64,000 nt of DNA from JBJXGV01 sp046160485 (GTDB taxonomy: Bacteria; Orphanbacterota; Orphanbacteria; JBJXGV01). A program made the translations under genes and the position numbers. A model generated the notes under the pieces. The model was given only the letters and a program-made list of their open reading frames with translations, was not told the DNA's origin and did no database searches. Positions within the stretch are counted from its first letter, which is position 1. Every line of letters begins with the position of its first letter. The stretch lies in NCBI GenBank assembly GCA_046160485.1, contig JBJXGV010000060.1, forward strand, positions 1-64,000, written 5' to 3'. Shown here piece after piece: positions 42,215-51,272 of this stretch.

Positions 42215-42559
42215 ATGACCGCGAGCGGATTCCGGAAGATCGCGCTCAGCATGCCGGAGACCGTGGAGGCCGCGCACATGGGCCACCCGGACTTCCGCGT
42301 CGGCGGGAAGATCTTCGCGACGCTCGCCTATCCGGACACGGCATGGGCGATGGTGAAGCTGACGCCGGAGCAGCAGGACGCGTTCGCGCGCACGCATCCG
42401 AAGGTTTTCCAGCCGGTGAAGGGAGGCTGGGGCGCGCGCGGCGCGACGAACGTTCGCCTCGCCGCGGCGACGGCGGCGATTGTGCGCGTCGCCCTCCATG
42501 AAGCCTGGCGCAACGTCGCGCCGAAGCGACTCCTTCGCGAGCACGACGGCGAAGCGTGA
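42215..42559 (+). CDS. MmcQ/YjbR-family protein
   Basis: 114 residues. FRKIALSMPETVEAAHMGHPDFRVGGKIFATLAYPDTAWAMVKLTPEQQDAF and RLAAATAAIVRVALHEAWRNVAPKRLL match the MmcQ/YjbR fold (CyaY-like, DNA-binding suggested for some members). It lies 9 nt after the DUF1801 gene; these two families are frequent neighbours. Confidence 0.93.
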   Translation: MTASGFRKIALSMPETVEAAHMGHPDFRVGGKIFATLAYPDTAWAMVKLTPEQQDAFARTHPKVFQPVKGGWGARGATNVRLAAATAAIVRVALHEAWRNVAPKRLLREHDGEA

Positions 42560-42565
42560 TAGGAT
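42557..42565 (+). promoter_or_regulatory. Extended -10 promoter (TGATAGGAT)
   Basis: TG-A-TAGGAT formed partly by the stop codon of the MmcQ-like gene, 49 nt before the ATG at 42615. Confidence 0.4.
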
Positions 42566-42614
42566 GACCTCGCTCGCGCGCATCGAGCGCGCGCCCGCAT
42601 CACCCGGAGCGATC

Positions 42615-42803
42615 ATGCAAGAAGAGTTCATCGTCACGTGTCCGTACTGCGGCGAAGACGTCGAAATCTACGTCGAGTCCGATGTGTCGGGCACGCTCGT
42701 GCAAGACTGCGAGGTTTGCTGCAACCCGTGGCTCATGCGAGTGAGTACGGGCGCTGACGGCGATCGATGCGTCAGCGTGACGCGAGCCGACGGCTCGGAG
42801 TAG
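42615..42803 (+). CDS. CPXCG-motif cysteine-rich small protein
   Basis: 62 residues from the ATG at 42615 (CCGGAG upstream). Two cysteine knuckles, CPYCGE and DCEVCCNPW, with acidic EIYVESDVSG between them, match the CPXCG-motif family (PF14255-like). Probably zinc binding; function unknown. The longer upstream frame overlaps the MmcQ gene and is not needed. Confidence 0.92.
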   Translation: MQEEFIVTCPYCGEDVEIYVESDVSGTLVQDCEVCCNPWLMRVSTGADGDRCVSVTRADGSE

Positions 42804-42827
42804 CGCGCGGATCGCGGCGCCGCCGAG

Positions 42828-43028
42828 ATGAACGCGCCCGAGCGTCCTGAGGAGCACACGATTTCATCGGGGCTCTGCGAGAGTTGCCGCCACGCGCGCG
42901 TCATTCGTTCATCGCGCGACTCGTTGTTTCTCCGTTGCGACCTCGCTGACTCCGACCCGCGATTCGCGAAGTACCCTCGGCTACCAGTGTTGCGATGCGA
43001 TGGCTACGCGGCGTGCGATAGCGCATGA
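42828..43028 (+). CDS. Small cysteine-rich conserved protein
   Basis: 66 residues. GLCESCRHARVIRSSRDSLFLRCDLADSDPRFAKYPRLPVLRCDGY looks like a conserved small zinc-knuckle protein: CESC, then single cysteines in LRCDLA and LRCDGY. I recall similar short proteins in several phyla but no function. Its stop overlaps the next ATG (ATGA). No strong Shine-Dalgarno. Confidence 0.8.
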   Translation: MNAPERPEEHTISSGLCESCRHARVIRSSRDSLFLRCDLADSDPRFAKYPRLPVLRCDGYAACDSA

Positions 43029-44371
43029 CACTCCCGCGCTGGGTTCACTACGCCGCGGCCGCATCGATCCTGTCTCTTGGCTACTTCTCCGGTCTCGCGA
43101 ACGTGCGCATGCACAACAACGAGAGCGCGTGGATCGGCACTAGCTACTACTTCGAGGCGTTCCTCGGCGATGACGTAAGCCAGTCGCGGCCGGACCTTCC
43201 GGCGGACGTCTGGAGCGAGAATTTCTGGACGCTTACGCAACCGCCTCTTGCGCTCTACGTTCTCGGAGTCGCGCGGCGCCTCGGCGGATTGACGATCACC
43301 GATTTGAACGAACCGTGGGTGCACAACGACGCCCGCATCAACGCGCGCGACGTCCCGGCGCAGGTGCCGAGTACGCGGCTGCTCCTCTGGTCGCGCGGCG
43401 GAATGACGTTTCTCTCCGTCGTGAGCGGGCTCCTACTCTTCTTCATCGTTGCGCGCTGCGCGGGTTTCATCGCGGCCTACGCATTCCTGGGGCTCTTCGT
43501 AACGAATCCGTTCTTGTTGGAAACGCTGCGGCGCGCGATGGGAGATCCGGTGGTGACGGTGTTCGGCATTGCCGCGCTCGCCGTCACGATCCTGGGGCTC
43601 GACGCCACGGCGCGCGACGGGCGCGACGGCAGGCCGCGCGCGTCGCGCGCGCGCCTCGCTCTCTGGGCGATCGCCGCCGGCGCGTGCTGCGGACTCTCCG
43701 GCGCCGCGAAGCTCAACGGTCTCTCTGCGGCGTTTGGCGTCGCGACGGTCGTGTTCGTTGTCGTCGCGTTCGCGCGGCGACCGGCTCTGGCTACAGCGCC
43801 GGTGTCGTCGTCGCCACCCGTGACGCTGCACGCGGCGCGCTGGGGTGCGGCAACCGTCGCCGTGGCGCTCGTCGCCGCCGCCGCATCGGTCGCGTTCATC
43901 GCTCCGAGCCCGTACCTTCGCCGTGGTCCAATACACGGAACACTCAAGATGCTCGAGCACCGCCAAAGCGGAGTTGCGAGACAACGGCAGCTCAATCCCG
44001 TGTATCCGGTCGACGGCGTCATCGCCGGCGCGCTCAACACCGGCTATCGCGTGCTCTTCAAACCCGCGCCGCTCCGATTTCCCGGCGCCTGGGTTTTCTC
44101 GTTGAGTTGCATGCTCGTTGGATTCGGCGTACTTCTACGCGACGCGCTCCGTGGCGTGAAAGCTCGCGCGCCGAACGCGTCCTTCGCGTTGGTGGTGGTC
44201 GGCGCAACCCAAACGATTCCGTCGATCTTCTCGCCGCTCGACTTCGACCGCTACTATCTCTTCCCGACGCTCTTCGCGAACGTCTGCCTCGCGATCGGAT
44301 TCGCGGTCGTCACGGCACGCGCTGCCCAAGTCGTTGGAGCGTCGACCCGCCACTCGAGGAGGAACGCATGA
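43025..44371 (+). CDS. Multi-pass membrane protein, GT39/PMT-like
   Basis: 448 residues, ATG overlapping the previous stop. An N-terminal helix is followed by a periplasmic loop with acidic residues (MHNNESAWIGTSYYFEAFLGDD), then about nine hydrophobic segments (FLSVVSGLLLFFIVARCAGFIAAY, MGDPVVTVFGIAALAVTILGL, ...). The layout resembles lipid-linked-sugar glycosyltransferases of the GT39/ArnT superfamily, including an acidic residue in the first loop and a TQPPLALYVLGV segment. The substrate is unknown. Confidence 0.82.
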   Translation: MTLPRWVHYAAAASILSLGYFSGLANVRMHNNESAWIGTSYYFEAFLGDDVSQSRPDLPADVWSENFWTLTQPPLALYVLGVARRLGGLTITDLNEPWVHNDARINARDVPAQVPSTRLLLWSRGGMTFLSVVSGLLLFFIVARCAGFIAAYAFLGLFVTNPFLLETLRRAMGDPVVTVFGIAALAVTILGLDATARDGRDGRPRASRARLALWAIAAGACCGLSGAAKLNGLSAAFGVATVVFVVVAFARRPALATAPVSSSPPVTLHAARWGAATVAVALVAAAASVAFIAPSPYLRRGPIHGTLKMLEHRQSGVARQRQLNPVYPVDGVIAGALNTGYRVLFKPAPLRFPGAWVFSLSCMLVGFGVLLRDALRGVKARAPNASFALVVVGATQTIPSIFSPLDFDRYYLFPTLFANVCLAIGFAVVTARAAQVVGASTRHSRRNA

Positions 44372-44625
44372 AACAGCACGAGCGTTGCGTCTTCACCGCA
44401 AACAGCGTGAGCGAAGCGGAACAGGTCCGCGCGTTTCTCGATTCGGCGGGTGTGCCGAGCATGCTGCGCAGCGAATCGCTCTCGAAGACCGCAGGCATCA
44501 AACTCTACGGACGCGCGGGCAAATTCGAGGTCCTCGTCTCGGAGGAGGACGAGGAAGCCGCGCGCGCTCTCTTGGCCGCGGCGGAAGCCGGCGAGTTCCG
44601 GATCGACGACGACACGGAGGTCTAG
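44368..44625 (+). CDS. DUF2007-family small protein
   Basis: 85 residues; ATG at 44368 overlapping the membrane protein stop, with GAGGAGG upstream. CVFTANSVSEAEQVRAFLDSAGVPSMLRSE and KFEVLVSEEDEEAARALL are the DUF2007 pattern (small PII-like/ACT-like alpha/beta fold, 'putative signal transducing protein'). Function unknown. Confidence 0.92.
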   Translation: MKQHERCVFTANSVSEAEQVRAFLDSAGVPSMLRSESLSKTAGIKLYGRAGKFEVLVSEEDEEAARALLAAAEAGEFRIDDDTEV

Positions 44626-44643
44626 CGCAAAGGAGGACGAGCG

Positions 44644-45570
44644 ATGAGAGCACGACGTTTTCCGAAGCCACAACCAGGACGTCCGGGGTTTTACGCGTCC
44701 GCGTTCCTCGCGGCCGCCGCGATCGCGTGCGCCGTCGCGTGCGCGCCCGCCGGTGCGTTCGCGCATCCGCACCCCGACAGTCTTCTCGACGATCCGGTCT
44801 ATCTCCCATCGTCCGATCGCCACGCCCGATTCGATCTCTTGGAGCCGAGCTACTTCATCACGTCCTGGCCGCCAGGTGCGGTAAGCGACTCGTCGCACGG
44901 CACGAACCAAGTGCGTTTTCGCGTCGCCGTGCGGTACCGCATGGGCGACTGGAGCGAAGAGATCAAAGCGATCCCCGGCGACTGGACCGTTCGGCTCTAC
45001 TTCGCGTTCACGCAGGACGCGTACTGGCATCTCTACGATGAGAGCGCGCCGTTCTACGACAGCAACTTCATGCCCGAGTCGTTCGTGTACCTGCACCAGA
45101 AGTCGTGGAAGATCGCGACGGCGTTCGGCGTGAAGCATCATTCGAACGGGCGCGACGGCGAGGTGTCGCGCGGGTGGAATCGCTACTACGCGACGATCGG
45201 TTGGGGCCAGCCGAGAATCAACGCGTTCTTCGGAACGGTGACCGCGTGGAAGACGTGGGAGATCTCGCCGGAGAATCTCGACATCAAGGATTACCTTGGG
45301 CGCGGCGAGTTCGTTCTCCACTTTGCGCCAGGAGCGCTCACGACGCCGAGCGTTCTGCGATCCGATCAGTTCGAGTTCATCTTTCGAGTTCCCGCGGGCG
45401 GTAAGCCGTTCTTCCCGGCGTTCGAGGGAACGTGCGTGTTTCGAATCTTCAAAGAGCAGCTCTTCTCGCCGAGTGTCGTCGTCCAATACTTCGGCGGCGT
45501 CGGGCCCACGATCCGAGACTACAACCGGAATGAAAACGTGTGGCGCGTCGGGCTGGCTATGGCGCGCTAG
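44644..45570 (+). CDS. pldA: Outer-membrane phospholipase A (OMPLA)
   Basis: 308 residues, AAAGGAGG before the ATG. Signal peptide, then a 12-strand-type barrel. The catalytic triad is clear: His165, Ser167 and Asn179 in KHHSNGRDGEVSRGWNRYY, with exactly the spacing of E. coli OMPLA (His142, Ser144, Asn156). LYFAFTQDAYWHLYDESAPFYDSNFMPE is the other family signature. OMPLA hydrolyses misplaced phospholipids in the outer leaflet and is Ca-dependent and dimer-activated. This is direct evidence for an outer membrane. Confidence 0.95.
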   Translation: MRARRFPKPQPGRPGFYASAFLAAAAIACAVACAPAGAFAHPHPDSLLDDPVYLPSSDRHARFDLLEPSYFITSWPPGAVSDSSHGTNQVRFRVAVRYRMGDWSEEIKAIPGDWTVRLYFAFTQDAYWHLYDESAPFYDSNFMPESFVYLHQKSWKIATAFGVKHHSNGRDGEVSRGWNRYYATIGWGQPRINAFFGTVTAWKTWEISPENLDIKDYLGRGEFVLHFAPGALTTPSVLRSDQFEFIFRVPAGGKPFFPAFEGTCVFRIFKEQLFSPSVVVQYFGGVGPTIRDYNRNENVWRVGLAMAR

Positions 45571-45621
45571 GACTCGCGCCGCTATCTTCGGGGCCACCCT
45601 CACGCACGCAAGGAGGCACGC

Positions 45622-46536
45622 ATGTCGATTCGACCCGTGAAGCGAGTCATTCAATCGAAGCCGACCCTCGAAGGCGCGGGCGTTCATCTGCGCCGCGCGT
45701 TCGGGTTCGGCGATTCATCCGACTTCGATCCGTTTCTCCTTCTCGACGACTTCCGTAACGAGCGCCCCGACGACTACCTGAAGGGTTTTCCGTGGCATCC
45801 GCATCGCGGCATCGAGACGATCACGTACGTTCTGGCGGGGAAGGTCGAGCATGGCGACAGCATGGGCAATCGCGGCGAGATCAGCGCGGGCGACATCCAG
45901 TGGATGACGGCGGGCAGGGGCATCGTGCACCAGGAGATGCCGAAGGGAGATGACGCCGGCAGGATGCACGGGTTCCAGCTTTGGGCGAACCTCCCGGCGA
46001 CGCTCAAGATGACGCCGCCTCGATATCAGGAGGTGAAGGCCGCCGAGATCCCGTGCGTGACCGACGACGACGGGACGCAAGTTCGAATCGTCTGCGGCGC
46101 TTTCTGGGGAAAGCGGGGGCCGGTCGAGGGGATCGCGGCCGACCCGGTCTACGTCGACGTTTCGGTTCCGCCAGGCACGCGCAAGACGATTCCGGTCGAG
46201 ACGAAACGCCACGCGTTCGCGTACGTCTTCGGCGGCGCCGGCAAGTTCCACAACGCATCGGAGCCGCGCGAGGCGCCGACTGAGATCGTCGGCGGGGGCG
46301 GCGCGATGGCGGCGACGGGAGCCGTCGACCGCTCGCTCGTCCTCTTCGACAGCGGCGACGAGATCACGGTGCAGGCCGGCGATGAAGGGATTCGGTTCCT
46401 GCTCGTCTCGGGCAAGCCGCTTCAAGAGCCGGTCGCGTGGCGCGGCCCGATCGTCATGAACACGCAGGAGCAGCTGCGCACCGCGTTCGACGAATTGGAG
46501 CGCGGCACGTTTCTCAAGTCGGGCGATCGGCAGTAG
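45622..46536 (+). CDS. Pirin-family protein
   Basis: 304 residues, AAGGAGG before the ATG. Bicupin with the pirin metal motif: FPWHPHRGIETITYVLAGKVEHGDSMGNRGEISAGDIQWMTAGRGIVHQEMP (ligands His, His, His, Glu). LQLWANLP and the C-terminal cupin (FGGAGKFHNA, GDEITVQAGDEGIRFLLVSG) are normal. Some bacterial pirins act as quercetin dioxygenases and others modulate enzymes; the role here is unknown. Confidence 0.95.
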   Translation: MSIRPVKRVIQSKPTLEGAGVHLRRAFGFGDSSDFDPFLLLDDFRNERPDDYLKGFPWHPHRGIETITYVLAGKVEHGDSMGNRGEISAGDIQWMTAGRGIVHQEMPKGDDAGRMHGFQLWANLPATLKMTPPRYQEVKAAEIPCVTDDDGTQVRIVCGAFWGKRGPVEGIAADPVYVDVSVPPGTRKTIPVETKRHAFAYVFGGAGKFHNASEPREAPTEIVGGGGAMAATGAVDRSLVLFDSGDEITVQAGDEGIRFLLVSGKPLQEPVAWRGPIVMNTQEQLRTAFDELERGTFLKSGDRQ

Positions 46537-46538
46537 CG

Positions 46539-46565
46539 CGCTCGGGCGCGCGGCTCGCCCGAGCG
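46539..46565. terminator. Bidirectional hairpin between pirin and the LeuA-like gene
   Basis: Perfect 10-bp stem CGCTCGGGCG / CGCCCGAGCG with a 7-nt loop, between two convergent stops. Confidence 0.55.
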
Positions 46566-46575
46566 GCGCCGCGCG

Positions 46576-47880
46576 TCAGAGCTGATCGATCGTGCGCTTC
46601 CAATCCGAGAGCGTGTCGAGAGGCAGCGGCTGCGCCTCGACCGCCTTCTCGAACTTGCAGATTTCGAGCAGCTCTTCGTCCGTGAGCACGCGGTTGTGTT
46701 CCTTCGCCGCCCGCAGAATCGCTTCCACCAGGTGGTCTTTCGGCTCGATGCCGTGTTCGTGCAGCCAGTAGACGATGTTCGACATCCCCGACATGAAACC
46801 GACTTCGATCCGCTGGTCGAGCCCGACCATGCCTGCCGGCACGCCCGAGTAGACGCGGTCCGCGAGCCACGCGTCGCCCTTTCTTTTCGCCTTGATGATC
46901 GCCGCCGCGTGCACGCCCGTCGCGGTGCGGAACGCGTCGCGCCCGAAGACCGGGTAGTTGATCGGTATCGGAACCTGTGTCGCCTCGCTTGCGACGGTGA
47001 CATACTCCGAAAGTTGGCTGAGGTCGTTGTCGATGTAGCCCATGAGCTTGAGGTTGATGAGGAGCTGGTCCATCGCGCAGTTGCCGACGCGCTCGCCGAT
47101 GCCGAGCGCCGTCGCGTGAACACGGTCGACGCCCGATGTCATCGCGGTAATCGTATTGATGACGCCGAGGCCGCGGTCGTTGTGGCCGTGCCAGTCGATC
47201 TTGATCGGCTCACCCGTCTCCTTGATGATCTGCCGCACGTAGGGGATGAGATTGCGAACGCCCCGCGGAGTGATGTGGCCGACCGTGTCGCAAACGCAGA
47301 CCCGCTTCGCCCCCGCGTTGATCGCGGTGCGGAAGAGTTGCTTGATCGTCTCGGGCGTGGCGCGGCACGTATCCTCGGTGACGTACATCACCGGGAGCCC
47401 GTGCTTGGACGCGAACGAAACCGCTTCCTCGGTCAGCCGGAGCATCGTCTCGAGCGTCCAGTCCTCGGCGAACTGGCGAATCGGAGAGGAGCCGATGAAC
47501 GTGCACGCCTCGATCGGAATGCCGACGGCCTGCGAGATCTCGACGAGCGGCTTGATGTCCGCGAGCACGGTGCGCACCGCGCAGTTCGGACGAATCCGCA
47601 TCCGCGCGCGCACGATTTCGCGGCACAGCTCTGTGATGTCGGCGACCGCGCGCGGGCCGGCGCCCGGCAGTCCGACGTCCACCGTATGAATCCCGAGGCT
47701 CTCCATGAGATGCAGAAGCCGTATCTTGGTGCCGATGTCGGGGTCGCGTATCGACGGGGACTGCAGCCCGTCACGAAGCGTTTCGTCGTCGAACTCGACG
47801 GGCTCATGCCGATGCGGGTAGCCATTCCCGGCGGTGTTCCAATCGTAGATCAGGTTGCCGATGGGAGGATGTTCACTCAT
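46576..47880 (-). CDS. DRE-TIM acyltransferase of the isopropylmalate/homocitrate synthase family
   Basis: 434 residues from the ATG at 47880 (AGAGGAG, 9-nt spacer; the frame also opens at a TTG 21 nt earlier). TIM-barrel motifs: DDETLRDGLQSPSIRD (metal Asp), TVDVGLPGAGPRAVADI, VTEDTCRATPETI, VCVCDTVGHITPRGV, IDWHGHNDRGLGVINT (metal His pair), HATALGIGERVGNCAMDQL. It lacks the LeuA C-terminal regulatory domain, so it could be a homocitrate, citramalate or related synthase condensing acetyl-CoA with a 2-oxoacid. It is divergent from the SDR gene. Any link to the aromatic cluster is unproven. Confidence 0.88.
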   Translation of the reverse strand: MSEHPPIGNLIYDWNTAGNGYPHRHEPVEFDDETLRDGLQSPSIRDPDIGTKIRLLHLMESLGIHTVDVGLPGAGPRAVADITELCREIVRARMRIRPNCAVRTVLADIKPLVEISQAVGIPIEACTFIGSSPIRQFAEDWTLETMLRLTEEAVSFASKHGLPVMYVTEDTCRATPETIKQLFRTAINAGAKRVCVCDTVGHITPRGVRNLIPYVRQIIKETGEPIKIDWHGHNDRGLGVINTITAMTSGVDRVHATALGIGERVGNCAMDQLLINLKLMGYIDNDLSQLSEYVTVASEATQVPIPINYPVFGRDAFRTATGVHAAAIIKAKRKGDAWLADRVYSGVPAGMVGLDQRIEVGFMSGMSNIVYWLHEHGIEPKDHLVEAILRAAKEHNRVLTDEELLEICKFEKAVEAQPLPLDTLSDWKRTIDQL

Positions 47881-47955
47881 GGACGATCGCTCCTCTCGCA
47901 AGACGTGGACTCGTTCCGCCGTGATGCGGCCGCGCGGGCCGAAAGGGAAACGTAG

Positions 47956-48870
47956 ATGATTCTACTCGGGAAGGCGGGCGTCGTCACAGGGGCAGGCCGC
48001 GGCATCGGGCGCGCGATCGCGATGGCGCTCGCGGCGGAGGGCGCGGGCGTGCTGGTCAACGACGCGGGGGTTTCGCTCGATGGCGCGCCGCAGGGCGATG
48101 GGCCGGCCGGAGACGTGTGCGCCGAGATCGCGCGCGCGGGCGGGCGCGCCGCGGCGAACGGCGGCTCGGTCAGCGACTGGGCGGACGCGCGCGCGATGGT
48201 CGCGCAGTGCGTCGACGCCTTCGGCCGCATCGATTTCGTCGTCAACAACGCGGGCATCGTGCGCGACGCGATTTTCCACAAGATGAGCGAATCGGATTGG
48301 GATGCGGTCATCGCCGTGCACCTCAAAGGGGCGTTCAACGTGGCGCGCGCCGCCGCGGAGCCGTTTCGCGCACAGGGGTCGGGCGCCGTTCTCAACATCA
48401 CATCGACCTCCGGCCTCATCGGCAATGTCGGCCAGGCGAACTACGCGGCGGCGAAACTCGGCGTCGTCGCGCTCACGCGCTCCATCGCGCTCGATATGCG
48501 GCGCTTCAACGTGCGCGCGAACGCGATCGCGCCGTTCGCGTGGACGCGCATGACACAGAGTGTGCCTGCCGGCGAGAGCGGGCCGGAGCGTGCGCGCGTC
48601 GAATCGCTCAAGTCGCTCCGCGCCGAGGAGACGGCGCCGCTCGCGGCGTACCTCGTGTCGGACGCGGCGCGCGACGTGTCGGGGCAGATCTTCGCCGTGC
48701 GCGGCGCCGAGATCGTGTTGTTCTCGCTGCCGCGTCCGGCGCGCTCGATCCATCGCGCGGGAGGCTGGACGCCGCAGTCGATCGCCGAAGAGATGTCCGG
48801 CCCGATCCGCGAGACGTTCGTGCCGCTCGAGGTCACCGCGGACGTCTTCCCGTACGATCCGCTCGCGTAG
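47956..48870 (+). CDS. Short-chain dehydrogenase/reductase with C-terminal extension
   Basis: 304 residues, AAAGGGAAA upstream. Classical SDR: GAGRGIGRAIAMALA (NAD(P) binding), NNAGIVRDAIF, ITSTSGLIGNVGQANYAAAKLG with the Ser-Tyr-Lys triad. After ISGQIFAVRG-type sequence comes an extension, IVLFSLPRPARSIHRAGGWTPQSIAEEM, seen in acyl-CoA-type SDRs. An oxidation of a 3-hydroxyacyl-CoA from the ring-cleavage pathway is a fair guess but only a guess: the gene faces the bcr operon tail to tail. Confidence 0.9.
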   Translation: MILLGKAGVVTGAGRGIGRAIAMALAAEGAGVLVNDAGVSLDGAPQGDGPAGDVCAEIARAGGRAAANGGSVSDWADARAMVAQCVDAFGRIDFVVNNAGIVRDAIFHKMSESDWDAVIAVHLKGAFNVARAAAEPFRAQGSGAVLNITSTSGLIGNVGQANYAAAKLGVVALTRSIALDMRRFNVRANAIAPFAWTRMTQSVPAGESGPERARVESLKSLRAEETAPLAAYLVSDAARDVSGQIFAVRGAEIVLFSLPRPARSIHRAGGWTPQSIAEEMSGPIRETFVPLEVTADVFPYDPLA

Positions 48871-48936
48871 CCGCGCCCGCATCGGCGGCGCGCGCCGCGA
48901 CTCCGGCGCGCGAGCTTACGCGTCGCGCGTCGCGCG

Positions 48937-49827
48937 TCACGCGGCGGTTCCGGAGGCCGCCTGCCAGCGTCCGCTGCGTTCGAGTTGCTCGTGGCGATAC
49001 GCCGCGAGGAGCGCCGCGCCGAGCGCGCCGGCCATCTCCGCGTCGGGATGCGTTTCGACGCGCACCACCTCGGACGCGCCGATCGATTCCGTGCCGTTGA
49101 GGAGCGCGTCGAGCCGTTCGAGCAACCCGCGGTCGTTGGCCAGCCCGCCGGTGACGAGAACCACATCGCGCGCGTCGATCGATCGAATCAGTCGCGCGAG
49201 CCGCCCCGCGATGCTGTGGTGAATCCCTTTGAGAATCTCCGCGGTGGGGATGCCGCGGCTCACCATATTGATGACGTCGGTTTCGGCGAGGACCGCGCAG
49301 ATGCTCGACACCGCCTCGGAGCGCGACGCCGAAAGCGAAACCTCGCCGACGTCGGCGAGCGGCACGCCGAGATACCGCGCGATGTTCTCGAGAAACTGTC
49401 CGCTGCCGCTTGCGCACTGGCTCGTCATGCGGTGCGCGAGCACTTTGCCGCGGCCGTCGAGGCGGATCGCGCGCGCGTGGAGCGCGCCGATGTCGAGCGC
49501 GGCGCGCGCCTCGGGCGCGAGATAGAGCGCGCCGCGCGCGTGTGTCGTCATGCTGTAGAAATGTCCGGTGCGGAACTCCACCGCGTCGCCGTCGCCGGTC
49601 GACGCGACGTAGTCGAGCGCGTCCGGCGCGATGCCGGCCTCCGCGCACGCGTCCTCGAACGTGCGATGCGCGATCTCGCCGACGCTTCGCCGGCGGATTC
49701 GTTCGACTCGCTGCGCCGCGACCTCGGCCTGGCCATCCGGCGAGTGCCGCATCACCACGACCTTGATCGCACTCGATCCGACGTCGATTCCCGCCGTCGC
49801 GAGCGCCTTCGTCCGCATGCCGCTCAT
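48937..49827 (-). CDS. bcrD: Benzoyl-CoA reductase subunit D (delta, ATPase)
   Basis: 296 residues, last gene of the operon, ATG overlapping the bcrA stop (ATGA). ASKHA-fold ATPase: GIDVGSSAIKVVVM (phosphate 1) and VTGGLANDRGLLERLD (adenosine). Cluster ligand Cys138 lies in MTSQCASGSGQFLENIARYLG, the BadG/BcrD signature, with a second Cys177 in SSICAVLAETDV. With BcrA it hydrolyses ATP to push electrons from ferredoxin into BcrBC. Its length agrees with the delta subunit rather than a generic dehydratase activator. Context (oah, had) decides between BCR and 2-hydroxyacyl-CoA dehydratase activators. Confidence 0.88.
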   Translation of the reverse strand: MSGMRTKALATAGIDVGSSAIKVVVMRHSPDGQAEVAAQRVERIRRRSVGEIAHRTFEDACAEAGIAPDALDYVASTGDGDAVEFRTGHFYSMTTHARGALYLAPEARAALDIGALHARAIRLDGRGKVLAHRMTSQCASGSGQFLENIARYLGVPLADVGEVSLSASRSEAVSSICAVLAETDVINMVSRGIPTAEILKGIHHSIAGRLARLIRSIDARDVVLVTGGLANDRGLLERLDALLNGTESIGASEVVRVETHPDAEMAGALGAALLAAYRHEQLERSGRWQAASGTAA

Positions 49828-51272
49828 GGCCGTCCCTCGCTCGTGAACGCCTGCGCCTCGGGCGCGGCGGCGCCGCAGGGCGGCTCCTCCGCGGGCCGCG
49901 CGCCCGCGCGCCCGAAGTTCGGAAGGATGCCGGCCCGCTCCGCGCGCAAGTCATCGAGCGCGAAGAGCGCCGCGCCGCGCGCGCCGGTGTAGATCGAGTC
50001 GGGGTGTGTGTGGATCTCGATGCCGTCGCCGTAGTGCTCGTGCACGAGATCGTGGAGGATGCGCGTCGCCATCGGGTTCTTGCACACGCCGCCGGTGAAA
50101 GTGAACGCGTTCGTGATGCCGCCCGAGCGCGCGAGGAGCGACATCGCGCGGAGCATCATCGCGCGATGAAGGCCCGCGAGGATGTCCGCGCGGCTCTGGC
50201 CGAGAGCGAGGCGGTCGCGAAGCTCCGCGCCCGCGAACACCGTGCACGTCGAGTTCACGCGCACGACCTTGCGCGCTTGGAGCGCGAGCGGGCCCAGCTC
50301 GTGCAGCCCGAGGTTGAGTTCGTCCGCAATGTAGCCGAGATAGCGCCCGCACCCCGCGGCGCAGCGATCGTTCATCTGAAACGACGTCACGACGCCGTGC
50401 TCATTCACCTGGATCGCCTTCGTGTCCTGCCCGCCGATGTCGAGCACCGTTCGCGTGTCGGCGAAGCTGTCGTGCGCGCCGCGGCCGTGGCAGAGGATCT
50501 CGCTCCGAATCGACTCGCGCGGGAAGGGAAGTGTCTGGCGGCCGTAGCCGGTGCCGACGAACGCGGCTTCGTCGAGATGCGCGTCGGCGGTGTCGCGCAC
50601 GATCCGCTCGACGTGCGCGCGGGCCGCGCCCGCCGGCGCGCTCGCCTCCGCGGCCTCCGCGGGCGCGACGCGCTCGAGCGCTCGCCGCAAGAGCCGCGCG
50701 AACGCCGGGCGGCGGAAGCGCACCTCGACGTCGAGAATCGCGCGATCGAAGAGGCCGACGAGACGCTCGAAGGGGACAGTGCTCTCTTTGCTGACTGTCT
50801 CGGCGCCCGCGATGAAGCTCGCGGCGGCGAGATCGCGGAAGAAGTCGCTCTTGCGCGGAGCGTCGCCGAGGAAGAGCGCCGGCGCATCGCGCTCCATTCC
50901 GGAAAGGATCTCGCGCGCCGCCGGCTCGAGCACGGCGCGGTGCTCCACGCTCGAGGGGTTGCGGAGATGGCGCACGACGGCGCCCGACAACTCGGAGAGT
51001 TCGTCGAGATAGAGCTCGAGGCGGAGGCCGTCGAGCAGGCGCGGCAGCATCGCTTTCGCCTCGGCGGCGCCGGGTCCCGTCAGGGCGCCGACGGCGCGCT
51101 CGAGAAGGCTCTTGCGCGCGGCGAGCACCGCTTCCTCGTGCGCCACCGCGCACGCCACTTCGTAGTTGCTCCGGCTATTCGTGATCCCCTGGCCGAGGAT
51201 CGCGCCGCGCTCGTCCATGAGGACCGCCTTCGTGGTGGTCGATCCGAGATCGATGCCGACGACGCATTTCAC
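49824..51272 (-). CDS. bcrA: Benzoyl-CoA reductase subunit A (alpha, ATPase)
   Basis: 482 residues from a GTG at 51272 overlapping the bcrB stop (GTGA); the open frame continues upstream only as shadow. GIDLGSTTTKAVLMDERG is the phosphate-1 loop; TNSRSNYEVACAVAHEEA is characteristic of BcrA/BadF. Cys304 (DRCAAGCGRYLGYIADEL) and Cys343 (NSTCTVFAGAEL) surround the 4Fe-4S cluster shared with BcrD. FTGGVCKNPMATRILHD is the adenosine motif. The C-terminal about 35 residues form a Pro/Ala-rich tail. A central about 190-residue insertion separates the two lobes, as in alpha subunits. Confidence 0.88.
   Translation of the reverse strand: MKCVVGIDLGSTTTKAVLMDERGAILGQGITNSRSNYEVACAVAHEEAVLAARKSLLERAVGALTGPGAAEAKAMLPRLLDGLRLELYLDELSELSGAVVRHLRNPSSVEHRAVLEPAAREILSGMERDAPALFLGDAPRKSDFFRDLAAASFIAGAETVSKESTVPFERLVGLFDRAILDVEVRFRRPAFARLLRRALERVAPAEAAEASAPAGAARAHVERIVRDTADAHLDEAAFVGTGYGRQTLPFPRESIRSEILCHGRGAHDSFADTRTVLDIGGQDTKAIQVNEHGVVTSFQMNDRCAAGCGRYLGYIADELNLGLHELGPLALQARKVVRVNSTCTVFAGAELRDRLALGQSRADILAGLHRAMMLRAMSLLARSGGITNAFTFTGGVCKNPMATRILHDLVHEHYGDGIEIHTHPDSIYTGARGAALFALDDLRAERAGILPNFGRAGARPAEEPPCGAAAPEAQAFTSEGRP

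Noticed and set aside
46576..47880. Assigning this gene as leuA
   Set aside because: No C-terminal leucine-regulatory domain and no leucine genes nearby; only the superfamily call is safe.
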